Positions 9,759-17,056 of a stretch of DNA of 64,000 bases are shown here, piece after piece (within the stretch, counting starts at the first letter, position 1; each line of letters opens with the position of its first letter). This DNA comes from Candidatus Poribacteria bacterium (GTDB lineage: Bacteria > Poribacteria > WGA-4E > PCPOR2b). Under the pieces are notes generated by a model. That model had not been told where the DNA came from and made no database searches. It worked only from the letters and a program-made list of their open reading frames with translations. The translations under genes and the position numbers were made by a program. The stretch lies in NCBI GenBank assembly GCA_028819845.1, contig JAPPKS010000032.1, positions 62,001 to 126,000 on the forward strand, read 5' to 3'.

Positions 9759-10157
9759 ATGAAGGATGTCGTGAAAGCGAATGAGTGTATGTTATGGAAA
9801 TCACCACGCCCGCACCGACGTTGTATGGGCTTGATATTTGAAAGAGACATCACCCCCACCGCCAATATCGCGGCCGGAATCGTAATATTACCGGCTGGCG
9901 AGGAACAGACGAAGCTGAGTGTTCACGAAGGAGAAGAGATTTATTACGTTGTGCGGGGGACGGGTCAATTTGTATTGGACGATCGCGTAGTTGATGTGGA
10001 GCAAGGAACTGCGGTATACATTGCCCCTGGTGTAGGTCACCGCGCCATCAACACTGGTGATGAGGAGATGGAACTCTACTGGGTGAACACACCCCCCGTA
10101 TTTGGACCAGTTGGAGCCTATCGGGACTTGATGAAGGATTGGGAACGAATACGCTAA
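9759..10157 (+). CDS. Cupin domain protein
   Basis: A 132-residue single-domain cupin starting at ATG 9759 after AGAGAGGAAAACG. Cupin motif 1 is visible as HEGEEIYYVVRGTGQF and motif 2 as GTAVYIAPGVGHRAINTG. The metal-ligand residues are therefore largely present (His and Glu in motif 1, His in motif 2). Such proteins are isomerases, dioxygenases, epimerases or sensors. Its place between two SDRs and a lyase suggests a sugar-acid or keto-acid isomerase-like or binding role. Confidence 0.85.
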   Translation: MKDVVKANECMLWKSPRPHRRCMGLIFERDITPTANIAAGIVILPAGEEQTKLSVHEGEEIYYVVRGTGQFVLDDRVVDVEQGTAVYIAPGVGHRAINTGDEEMELYWVNTPPVFGPVGAYRDLMKDWERIR

Positions 10158-10213
10158 AGATTAAAAAACTTTTTGCCCATGACTCGCGGTAAGCTTGACT
10201 GTTATGCACACCT

Positions 10214-11116
10214 ATGATAAACGAAAAAAGAACGACGCAACTTCGGGAGTTACTGGAACGACCCGGCGTAATTGTTGCCCCATGTGCTTATGACTGCCTT
10301 TCTCTTCGTATCATAGAGCGCGCCGGGTTTAAGGCGGCATTGCACGGTGGTTACAACACGGCGGCAAGTTTTCTGGGAATGCCGGATATAGGGATGCTCA
10401 CCGCAACCGAAATGGTAAGCTATGCTAGAAACATGGCGGCTGCAGTAAACCTCCCTGTGATTTGCGACATGGATGACGGATTCGGGGATTTTTTCAATGT
10501 GCTGCGGACAACGCGAGAAGTCATTCAGGCAGGGTTGGCGGGCATGTATATTGAGGATCAGGTGTCGCCCAAGCGATCGCCATCTTTAGGCGGAGGGGAT
10601 GTCATTCCGGTGGAAGCGATGACTCGCAAACTGAAAGCTGTAGCCAAGGTGCGATCGGAGATGGACCCAGATTTTGTGGTGATTGCCCGAACACACGCAA
10701 GCCGGGCGATAGGGTTGGAAGCGGGTGTAAAGCGCGGCATTGCGTACGCTCAGGCGGGGGCAGACATAATCTTTGTTGATCCGGGTTACACTGAGGAGAC
10801 TGTCGACGAATTAAAGATAGTTGCCCAGAACATTGGCCCTTATGCTCATGTACTGGCGAATATGACAGAAACCGCTGGAAGACCGTTGCTCACCAGTGAC
10901 GAACTGTACCATATGGGATTTAAGGTTGTCATATACCCTATGACCGCGCTCATGGCGGCGGCAAAAGCAGTTACTAGGGTAATGAAGGAACTACAGGATA
11001 AAGGCACAACTAAATCGTTAGTGGATGAGCTAATGCCGCTTCAAGAAGTCGCACAGCTCACAGGGATGGAAAACGTGAGAACATTGGAACGAGAGTTTAA
11101 CGAACAGACGTTTTGA
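10214..11116 (+). CDS. Isocitrate lyase/PEP mutase superfamily lyase
   Basis: A 300-residue protein resembling methylisocitrate lyase (PrpB) and oxaloacetate decarboxylase. ICDMDDGFGDFFNV is the D-x-D-x-G(Y/F)G metal-binding block, MYIEDQVSPKRSPSLGGG corresponds to the 'iEDQ..PKr.Gh' active-site loop, and FVVIARTHASRAIGLEAG is the conserved 'iiARTDA' strand with D replaced by H. The usual catalytic-Cys loop KRCGH reads KRSPS here, so the Cys of isocitrate lyases is absent. It is therefore more likely an oxaloacetate- or dimethylmalate-type carbon-carbon lyase, or a decarboxylase. It is the last gene of the operon starting at 8033. Confidence 0.85.
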   Translation: MINEKRTTQLRELLERPGVIVAPCAYDCLSLRIIERAGFKAALHGGYNTAASFLGMPDIGMLTATEMVSYARNMAAAVNLPVICDMDDGFGDFFNVLRTTREVIQAGLAGMYIEDQVSPKRSPSLGGGDVIPVEAMTRKLKAVAKVRSEMDPDFVVIARTHASRAIGLEAGVKRGIAYAQAGADIIFVDPGYTEETVDELKIVAQNIGPYAHVLANMTETAGRPLLTSDELYHMGFKVVIYPMTALMAAAKAVTRVMKELQDKGTTKSLVDELMPLQEVAQLTGMENVRTLEREFNEQTF

Positions 11117-11214
11117 TATTTCTTCAGGTTAAGGTCGATTGTTGCGTTTGCAGCAAGACAACAGTTTGTCAACGAAAACCGGTTTTGGAATTTCCTGAGA
11201 CAAATGGAATGTAG

Positions 11215-11243
11215 TTGCAGGCATAAGGCGGTTGTGCTAAAAT
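11215..11243 (+). promoter_or_regulatory. Promoter of the GspG-like gene
   Basis: TTGCAG (11215-11220) and TAAAAT (11238-11243) are spaced by 17 bases. The predicted transcription start near 11250 lies after the upstream in-frame ATG at 11204. This supports TTG 11276 as the real start of the pseudopilin. Confidence 0.5.
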
Positions 11244-11275
11244 GGGATTGTCTAAAGAAAGTGGAGGAAATTCGT

Positions 11276-11731
11276 TTGAGAAGGACTAACAATCAACAGT
11301 CTGGTCTGACATCTACCCAACTCTTGGTAGTGATTGTGATCATAGGTGTTGTGGCGGCGGTCATTTTTGGCGGAGGCCGCATACTTGGACAAGCGGGAAA
11401 AGCCCTGCAAGCGCAGGCTGCTGAAGAGATTGAAGCGCTCGGCATCGCGCTTGATAGCTATGCGAAAGACAATGGGGATTATCCATCGACCGCGCAAGGA
11501 CTTACTGCGCTCTGGGAAAAGCCTGAGAAACCGCCTATTCCAGTCAATTGGAGTGGACCGTACTTAAAGATACCTTTTACAAAGGATCCGTGGCAGAATG
11601 AGTACATTTATATTCGCCCCGGCGTCCACGATCGCTACGGTTACGATTTGATTTCATTTGGCAGTGATGGGCGCGAAGGTGGATCGGGAGAAGCTGAAGA
11701 CGTAGTAAGTTGGATTCGTCCAGATGAGTAG
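11276..11731 (+). CDS. GspG-like type II secretion pseudopilin
   Basis: A 151-residue protein from TTG 11276, eight bases after GGAGG (11263-11267). The short basic leader MRRTNNQQSG precedes LTSTQLLVVIVIIGVVAAVIFGG, a type IV prepilin-like leader with a cleavage-type Gly followed by the hydrophobic stem. Position +5 is Gln, not the usual Glu, and +1 is Leu, not Phe. The C-terminal half has the GspG calcium-site and loop pattern: DNGDYPSTAQGLTALWEKP, KDPWQNEYIYIRPG and DLISFGSDGREGGSGEAED. It should be the major pseudopilin of a type II-like system, but no other gsp gene is in the window. Confidence 0.85.
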   Translation: MRRTNNQQSGLTSTQLLVVIVIIGVVAAVIFGGGRILGQAGKALQAQAAEEIEALGIALDSYAKDNGDYPSTAQGLTALWEKPEKPPIPVNWSGPYLKIPFTKDPWQNEYIYIRPGVHDRYGYDLISFGSDGREGGSGEAEDVVSWIRPDE

Positions 11732-11746
11732 AAGAGAGAGGGGTAC

Positions 11747-12460
11747 TTAGTGGGCGGCAGTAATGGCAGCTTTCAAATTTAACATTTTCGTGTAAAGTGC
11801 GCGGCCTATAATAGCCCCCGTTGCTCCGCACGTTTTCAGGTCTACGACATCTTGAATTGACGTGATACCACCGGAAGCGATGACATTGATATTTACCGTC
11901 TGAATCAAAGTTTGAGTTGACGCTAGGTTAGGCCCCTTCAGCATTCCATCGCTTTTGATGTCCGTATAGATGATGGTTTGAATCCCCTTGGCTTCTATTT
12001 CTTTGGCGAATGTAAACGCCGAAACTTGAGACAAATTTAACCAACCCTCTGTTGCGACCATTCCATCTTTTGCATCAATGCCGACGGCAATTCGTTCCCC
12101 ATATATATTCAATGCCTCCTCAACCAACTGCGGATTTTTGAGCGCGGCTGTACCCAGAATTGCTCGCGATACGCCGAGGTCCATAATCTGATGCAACCTC
12201 TCGATTGTGCGTATACCGCCACCCAATTGCGTAGGAATACTAACAGCACCGATGATTTGCTTGACTATGGGAAGGTTGCTGGCTGTACCTCGAAAAGCGC
12301 CATCAAGATCGACAAGATGTAGATATTCGGCGCCTTCCTGTTGCCACTGCTGTGCCATGGTTACGGGCTGATTCGAAAAAATTGTTTCCTCCTCGGGGCG
12401 TCCTTGTAACAAATTGACACATTTTCCGTTTCGGAGATCGATTGCGGGTATGATTAACAC
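11747..12460 (-). CDS. hisA: HisA, ProFAR isomerase
   Basis: 1-(5-phosphoribosyl)-5-[(5-phosphoribosylamino)methylideneamino]imidazole-4-carboxamide isomerase, fourth step of histidine synthesis. The start is GTG 12460 (237 residues), 11 bases after AAGGAGG. A longer frame to 12523 exists but runs through the ribosome-binding site. Diagnostic blocks are LIIPAIDLRNGKCVNLLQG with the catalytic Asp, HLVDLDGAF, QLGGGIRTIERL, AVGIDAKDG, ITDIKSDGMLKGPN-like IYTDIKSDGM with the second Asp, and VIASGGITSIQDV. The length is normal. It is divergent from the amidotransferase-type gene; hisB and hisG lie 14-15 kb away, so the pathway is dispersed. Confidence 0.95.
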   Translation of the reverse strand: MLIIPAIDLRNGKCVNLLQGRPEEETIFSNQPVTMAQQWQQEGAEYLHLVDLDGAFRGTASNLPIVKQIIGAVSIPTQLGGGIRTIERLHQIMDLGVSRAILGTAALKNPQLVEEALNIYGERIAVGIDAKDGMVATEGWLNLSQVSAFTFAKEIEAKGIQTIIYTDIKSDGMLKGPNLASTQTLIQTVNINVIASGGITSIQDVVDLKTCGATGAIIGRALYTKMLNLKAAITAAH

Positions 12461-12538
12461 GGTTTCAACATCCTCCTTACCGATGTCCTCGGTATTGCGT
12501 TTAACTTGATTCCCGGTGTCCAAACAGAGGGATTAAAA

Positions 12539-13267
12539 ATGCGTTCCGTTATCGGCATAACTTGCAGTTTGACAGTAACCAATATTGAAGGCACCGTACA
12601 TTTTTTGGAACGCAATCAAATAGCGTGTGACTATGCTCGCGTGATTGAACATATAGGCGGGACACCGCTCCTTTTGCCGCACGTTGAAGATTCGGGTTGC
12701 ATTGACCATTACCTCGGGTTGCTTGACGGGCTCATATTGTCCGGCGGGGGAGATATAGATCCGCTTCTGTTTGGGCAGGAGCCGCACCAGAAGATTGGTA
12801 ATGTGGACCGAGTGCGCGATGAAATGGAACTGCAACTGACACGAAAAGCGTTGGATCAGAACTTGCCGATTCTGGCAACGTGCCGGGGTATGCAGGTTTT
12901 GAGCGTTGCGGCAGGCGGTACAATATACCAAGATATTGCGTCGGAATTGCCCCCGCCAACTTTGTGCCATATGCAGAAGGGACCGGGTTGGTATGCATCG
13001 CATACGATCGATATTCTTCAGGGCAGCCGCCTAAAACAGATAGTCGGCGGCACATCGACCCGAGTCAACTCATTCCATCATCAGGCAGTAGACGAGGTTG
13101 GGGATGGATTTGTCGCCACAGCACACTCAAAAGATGGTGTTATCGAAGCCATCGAAAATCCAACGCACAAATTTGCTTTGGGAGTAGCGTGCCATCCGGA
13201 GCTGATGTGGGAACGCCATCCTGATGCGCTAAACTTGTTTAAGGCATTTGTAAAGACGTGCGGGTAA
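12539..13267 (+). CDS. Gamma-glutamyl-gamma-aminobutyrate hydrolase-type peptidase C26
   Basis: A 242-residue class I glutamine amidotransferase-like hydrolase read from ATG 12539 behind GAGGGA. GLILSGGGDIDPLLFGQEP, the nucleophile elbow PILATCRGMQVLSVAAGG with the catalytic Cys, TRVNSFHHQAVDEVG and VACHPELMWE with the His-x-Glu pair match the PuuD/Peptidase_C26 family. The family cleaves gamma-glutamyl amides, as in putrescine degradation, but some members serve other ligase/hydrolase pathways. No other puu gene is nearby, so the substrate is uncertain. It runs divergently from hisA with a 78-base gap. Confidence 0.88.
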   Translation: MRSVIGITCSLTVTNIEGTVHFLERNQIACDYARVIEHIGGTPLLLPHVEDSGCIDHYLGLLDGLILSGGGDIDPLLFGQEPHQKIGNVDRVRDEMELQLTRKALDQNLPILATCRGMQVLSVAAGGTIYQDIASELPPPTLCHMQKGPGWYASHTIDILQGSRLKQIVGGTSTRVNSFHHQAVDEVGDGFVATAHSKDGVIEAIENPTHKFALGVACHPELMWERHPDALNLFKAFVKTCG

Positions 13268-13394
13268 CCAACTGGTGAATCGCCGAATCATTGAAATAAT
13301 AGTATATTTGGATTACATGTATTCCTTCCTCAACAGAAGTTTGAATTCGGGGCATTGCGAACGGCAAGGTTTGTGCTGAATTGTTGCCGGAATT

Positions 13395-14435
13395 TTAATA
13401 CTCACGTTCGATGACGAAATGAATTAGGCGCGAAAAGAGATTTTTTGCCCGACTATCCGGTAGGCGGGCAAATTCGCGAGTGAACTGTGTAAATGCGTTT
13501 TGCGCGAGTCTTTTGGACTGCTGCTGTGCGTATTGAATGGACTTGTATTTCCCCATCAAGCGCAACACGTCTTCAATTTCTTCTTGGGTCTTATCCTCTC
13601 GAGATTTATCCATAATCTCGATTACGCGCAGCGCCTCGGTCTTTGTACATGAGCTCAACAAGTGAATGAGTACAAGCGTGCGTTTGCCCTCACTGATGTC
13701 GCCAGCAATCTCTTTACCGTACCGCCCCACTTCACCGACTAGATTGAGTACGTCGTCTTGTATTTGGAAGGCGACTCCGAGATTCATGCCGATATCGTTA
13801 AATTGATCGGCATCGGCTGTAGTTGCTCCAGCGATAAGAGCGCCGATTCGACATGGGGTGATACATGTATACCAAGCTGTTTTCTGCACACACATAGTCC
13901 AGTAATCTGCTTCAGTTAGGTTCCAACGGTTGTTGCTAACCCAACTTAACTCGATATGTTGCCCTTCGACGACCTGGTTGCAGAGTTGTGAGAACTCGGA
14001 TAGAATCTGAAACGCAATCTCATAGCCAAGTGAATCTGCGTTCGAATGGAGCATTTCCCACATTTTGCAGTGGAGAGCATCGCCGACGTTAATAGCCATC
14101 GGAATACCATACTTTAGATGTAAACACGGTTGGCCGCGACGCAAATCCGACTGATCTTCAATATCGTCATGGATTAAAAGCCAATCTTGCAAAAGTTCTA
14201 GTGCCGCAGCAGTATTGAGAGCCTCTCTTAGATTTCCGCCGAAAGCTTCGCAGATTAGCAAACAGATTGCGGGGCGTAATCGTTTGCCCGAACGCAGCGG
14301 ATAATCCCTCATCATTTCATAGAGCCGACGCACTTCATGGCGTTCGTGTTCTTGAGGCAGAAAATTCAAGATGTGCGTATCAATTCTCTCTTTTGTTTCC
14401 TTTAAGAATTTGTCAAGCGGGTCAATTTCTGGCAT
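13395..14435 (-). CDS. Polyprenyl diphosphate synthase
   Basis: A 346-residue trans-isoprenyl diphosphate synthase. The first aspartate-rich motif is LIHDDIEDQSDLRRGQP (DDxxD with the following RRG), the second is VAFQIQDDVLNLVGE (DDxxN, one replaced Asp), and GKRTLVLIHLL follows the second motif. SGKRLRPAICLL is the N-terminal substrate lysine/arginine block. It makes geranylgeranyl or longer diphosphates from IPP and an allylic primer. Residues upstream of the first motif (AALELLQDWLLIHDD) set the product length and contain no bulky aromatic pair, so the chain length is not predictable by eye. The gene stands alone, facing the amidotransferase-type gene. Confidence 0.92.
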   Translation of the reverse strand: MPEIDPLDKFLKETKERIDTHILNFLPQEHERHEVRRLYEMMRDYPLRSGKRLRPAICLLICEAFGGNLREALNTAAALELLQDWLLIHDDIEDQSDLRRGQPCLHLKYGIPMAINVGDALHCKMWEMLHSNADSLGYEIAFQILSEFSQLCNQVVEGQHIELSWVSNNRWNLTEADYWTMCVQKTAWYTCITPCRIGALIAGATTADADQFNDIGMNLGVAFQIQDDVLNLVGEVGRYGKEIAGDISEGKRTLVLIHLLSSCTKTEALRVIEIMDKSREDKTQEEIEDVLRLMGKYKSIQYAQQQSKRLAQNAFTQFTREFARLPDSRAKNLFSRLIHFVIEREY

Positions 14436-15290
14436 GCGGCAATATACCTTTGAGTGGAGAGCCCATGAACCGATTTCTTGAAGGACTAGATACTTTACCC
14501 TTTCATAATACCATATTTCGATTGGCTTTTCTACAGTAGATAAATGCTACTACGTACGAGTGTGCTACGTATTAGCAAATTTTGTATTGGCCACGGAGAT
14601 GGTTTGAAAATTGTGCTAGTATCAATTCGGGCTTGGAAATCTAAGCGGACGGGCATGGCGGAATGGCTTCCATTTACTGCACGGTTCAATAAATCGAGTT
14701 TTCAAGAAAAAAATACGGTTGCAAACCTATCGACTTTTTTGCAAATATTGGTGAACTCAAAAAAACTCAGCAATGCATTGAGAGATTAATCTCGTCCAAT
14801 GAGTGCACAAAACAGGGCAAGGTTTGGTTCAAAATGCACCGTTTGGTGCAAGACCGAGCTACGGTGAGGGTTTCTTGGCATTGAAAGGGATAGTGTGGCA
14901 AAAATGATACAGTCATGACGATTTATTTTTTGGGCTGAAGTTGGTGTCACAATGGCGAACGGGAAAGCGTGCCTTTTTCAGAAATAGACATACCCAATTT
15001 CTCGCACGGACAACGTCTCACACGACGAAGTGACAAGTTGGTGCATTTTCCATTTATGCCGCCGAACTCTCATTGCACGATTTTCGGACAATCCCGTCCA
15101 TGTATTGAACAGTTTATCGGGCAACAATCCCTATCCGACTTCATTTTAAAGCATTCCGAACTGGCATCATACTTGCTATAAATAGAAGTAAACACTAATT
15201 GGAGAATCGGTTTTATGCTGATTGCAGTGCCGTTTTCTCTTCCCGGTACGGCAAGACTAGCCGAACTATTCGCAAAAGGAGGTTACCCCA
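14436..15290. other. Long intergenic region with one interspersed repeat and a candidate promoter
   Basis: 855 bases without a supported gene. It contains a family A repeat at 14628-14730. Near the right end TGCTATAAA (15175-15182) looks like an extended -10 element for the TonB-like gene, but no good -35 precedes it. The strong AAAGGAGGT at 15277-15285 is that gene's ribosome-binding site. Two short plus-strand ORFs (14544-14789, 14969-15181) have no recognisable features and I do not call them. Confidence 0.4.
14628..14730. repeat. Interspersed repeat family A, copy 1
   Basis: Begins CGGGCTTGGAAAT and ends CGAGTTTTCAAGAAAAAAAT. It aligns along its length with 31296-31395 and more loosely with 29600-29698. 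The right end contains the imperfect palindrome of the family, AACCGAG-TTTT ... AAAA-C(T)CGGTT, here degraded. Confidence 0.6.
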
Positions 15291-16082
15291 ATGAAATCTC
15301 GTTACAAATACCGCTTCTGGTTAATGTCTCTAGCGGTACATCTATGTCTCGCGATTGTGTTTAGATTAATCGCCATCAACCAAATTAATTCTAGAGAAGT
15401 TGATGCCTTAAATGTGAGCATTCTGAAAGTTAAACCGATAAAGCCCGTAGAGAAATTACCGTATGTCAAGACACCTATCTCCGTGCCGATAATACCTATG
15501 CCTGACATTCAAATCGAACGACAGATAGCGTCGGCGCAGTCGCGGGCTCTGACGACTCATCCTGGACGATCTGCCTCCGTATTTGCGGCGAAGGCTACAG
15601 CGGTGAATTCCCTAGTTTCTCAATCTACTACGCAAGCCGCGCGCGCCGAAATATCTGTCCAAGGACTCGTTCAGTCTTCTCGTGCCAATCGCCAACCGGC
15701 CCAACCTCTTGCTACTGCTGTCGATCTTCCGCTTCACTCGAATGCCCCGTTAACGTCGGGGGTGAGCGGAGGCGGTTCGCTCTCGGAAGGCGTTGGCGGC
15801 GGTTTCAGCGGCGGACATAGGGTTGTCAGTTCAGGAAGCAATGTGGATGGGACCAGGGAAAGCGGCCGTATCGGATTGACTTCGTTGATTGGTGCCGAAG
15901 GTGCTGCCAACATTGACGACGCGCTTTCCGATGTCGCTGACAAGGTAGCATTGGGAGGCGGCATGCCTGAGCTCCCCCATGGTATTCCCGGTGCTATCGT
16001 GGTGGGGCGCGGTCGAAATATAATGGGGCGATTAAACTTGGCGCGTTTTGAAGATCCGCTACACCCTAGTGCAGACATATGA
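15291..16082 (+). CDS. TonB-like N-terminal half of a DUF4159-type protein
   Basis: A 263-residue reading frame after a strong AAAGGAGGT (seven-base gap). Residues 8-29 form one membrane segment, followed by a Pro/Lys-rich periplasmic stretch (KPIKPVEKLPYVKTPISVP) as in TonB-type anchors. A Ser/Ala/Gly-rich linker follows with SGVSGGGSLSEGVGGGFSGG. The end reads AIVVGRGRNIMGRLNLARFEDP, resembling the start of a DUF4159-associated domain, and then stops at TGA 16080-16082. The same frame stays open after that stop directly into the DUF4159 region. This CDS is therefore best seen as the upstream half of an interrupted gene. Confidence 0.7.
   Translation: MKSRYKYRFWLMSLAVHLCLAIVFRLIAINQINSREVDALNVSILKVKPIKPVEKLPYVKTPISVPIIPMPDIQIERQIASAQSRALTTHPGRSASVFAAKATAVNSLVSQSTTQAARAEISVQGLVQSSRANRQPAQPLATAVDLPLHSNAPLTSGVSGGGSLSEGVGGGFSGGHRVVSSGSNVDGTRESGRIGLTSLIGAEGAANIDDALSDVADKVALGGGMPELPHGIPGAIVVGRGRNIMGRLNLARFEDPLHPSADI
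16080..16082 (+). other. In-frame TGA inside the TonB-like/DUF4159 gene
   Basis: The two halves are in the same reading frame and only this TGA separates them. The 16 codons between the stop and GTG 16131 are open and read GNGVGNFRFGAGLSYL, flowing into the DUF4159 region. A single-base change (for example TGA from CGA) would restore one protein of about 538 residues. Confidence 0.75.
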
Positions 16083-16130
16083 GGCAACGGTGTCGGCAAT
16101 TTCCGATTTGGGGCAGGTCTGTCCTATCTA

Positions 16131-16907
16131 GTGCAATCGCTAAATGAAAAAACTAAGATAAAAACACAGTTTGTCGATTCGGTCGGAATGAACGATTCCG
16201 GGTTCTTTCAGGCACCAATCATATTCATGGAGCCGATACCCGGTGGATCCAATTTAAGCCCAGAACATCTAAAGCGAGTATTCAACTCTCACAGTAATCC
16301 AATTTGGAATACTAGGCGTCCGGGTGGATTAAGTAAGTATACAGACTCTGAAGTTCAAAGTCTGCGGGAGTATGTGCTGCATCGTGGGGGATTCATCTAT
16401 ATGGCGACGCATGGAAATGCGGAAAATGCCATGAGAGGTACAAGGAAAGTACTTCGGAGCCTCCTGCCTGAGCATCAACTCGGCATTGTTCGCAATGATC
16501 ACCCGATTTACAACACATACTATTCGCTAAATGGCCCCTTACGTTTTCCCTTGCGCAAGATTACCTCAATGGGGGGCCATAGCATTCCCCTTCACTTTGG
16601 GCCATATTCGGAACTGCAGGGTATCACTATAGACGGGCGGCTTGCCGTTTTGGTTGATACTGAACAGATGATGCATGTAGTCGATGGAGCAGTTCAGAAG
16701 CCCTTCTACGGCAAGTTCAAAAATAAGAACCAGATTCTAGTGGAACTTGCGCCGCATGCAGCGCGCCAACTAATCAACATTGTCGTCTATGCGATTACGC
16801 ACGGGAATATTTCGGATTACAGCAACTACATTCCCGAAACGGTTTTAAATGATTCAGCCGACGACGGTTTTTGGAAGAATGCACCAAATGCCGCGCAGAA
16901 ATTGTAG
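16131..16907 (+). CDS. DUF4159-domain half of the interrupted gene
   Basis: A 258-residue frame if begun at GTG 16131, for which no good ribosome-binding site is visible. The DUF4159 (PF13709) signature is present: FFQAPIIFMEPIPG, SEVQSLREYVLHRGGFIYM, a central RSLLPEHQLGIVRNDHPIYNTYY, and ITIDGRLAVLVDT. LVELAPHAARQLINIVVYAITHG closes the domain. The fold is a Rossmann-like GATase1-like domain of unknown function, usually exported or membrane-anchored. The domain appears to begin upstream of this GTG, inside sequence that lies before the TGA. The protein would therefore lack its anchor if translated alone. Confidence 0.7.
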   Translation: MQSLNEKTKIKTQFVDSVGMNDSGFFQAPIIFMEPIPGGSNLSPEHLKRVFNSHSNPIWNTRRPGGLSKYTDSEVQSLREYVLHRGGFIYMATHGNAENAMRGTRKVLRSLLPEHQLGIVRNDHPIYNTYYSLNGPLRFPLRKITSMGGHSIPLHFGPYSELQGITIDGRLAVLVDTEQMMHVVDGAVQKPFYGKFKNKNQILVELAPHAARQLINIVVYAITHGNISDYSNYIPETVLNDSADDGFWKNAPNAAQKL

Positions 16908-17056
16908 ATTTCTGTTTAAACAGTTAAACAAGGACTAGTGAATTGGTTCACTGGGTTGAATTGATGTATAGAAGGCTTTTGCCAGCAGGTGAATTAGGAA
17001 AGGAGGAGGAGGGATGTTTGTCTGAATCTGACGGATAAACGTACCCACGAATTATT

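Noticed and set aside
14544-14789. 81-residue plus-strand ORF
   Set aside because: Overlaps an A repeat and lacks any start signal or feature.
16131-16907. GTG 16131 as the natural start of an independent gene
   Set aside because: No ribosome-binding site is visible and the domain continues upstream across the TGA, so it is listed as the downstream half of an interrupted gene.
15291-16907. Global recoding of TGA in this organism
   Set aside because: TGA is a normal stop of many genes here (for example at 8822-8824, 9677-9679 and 18698-18700).
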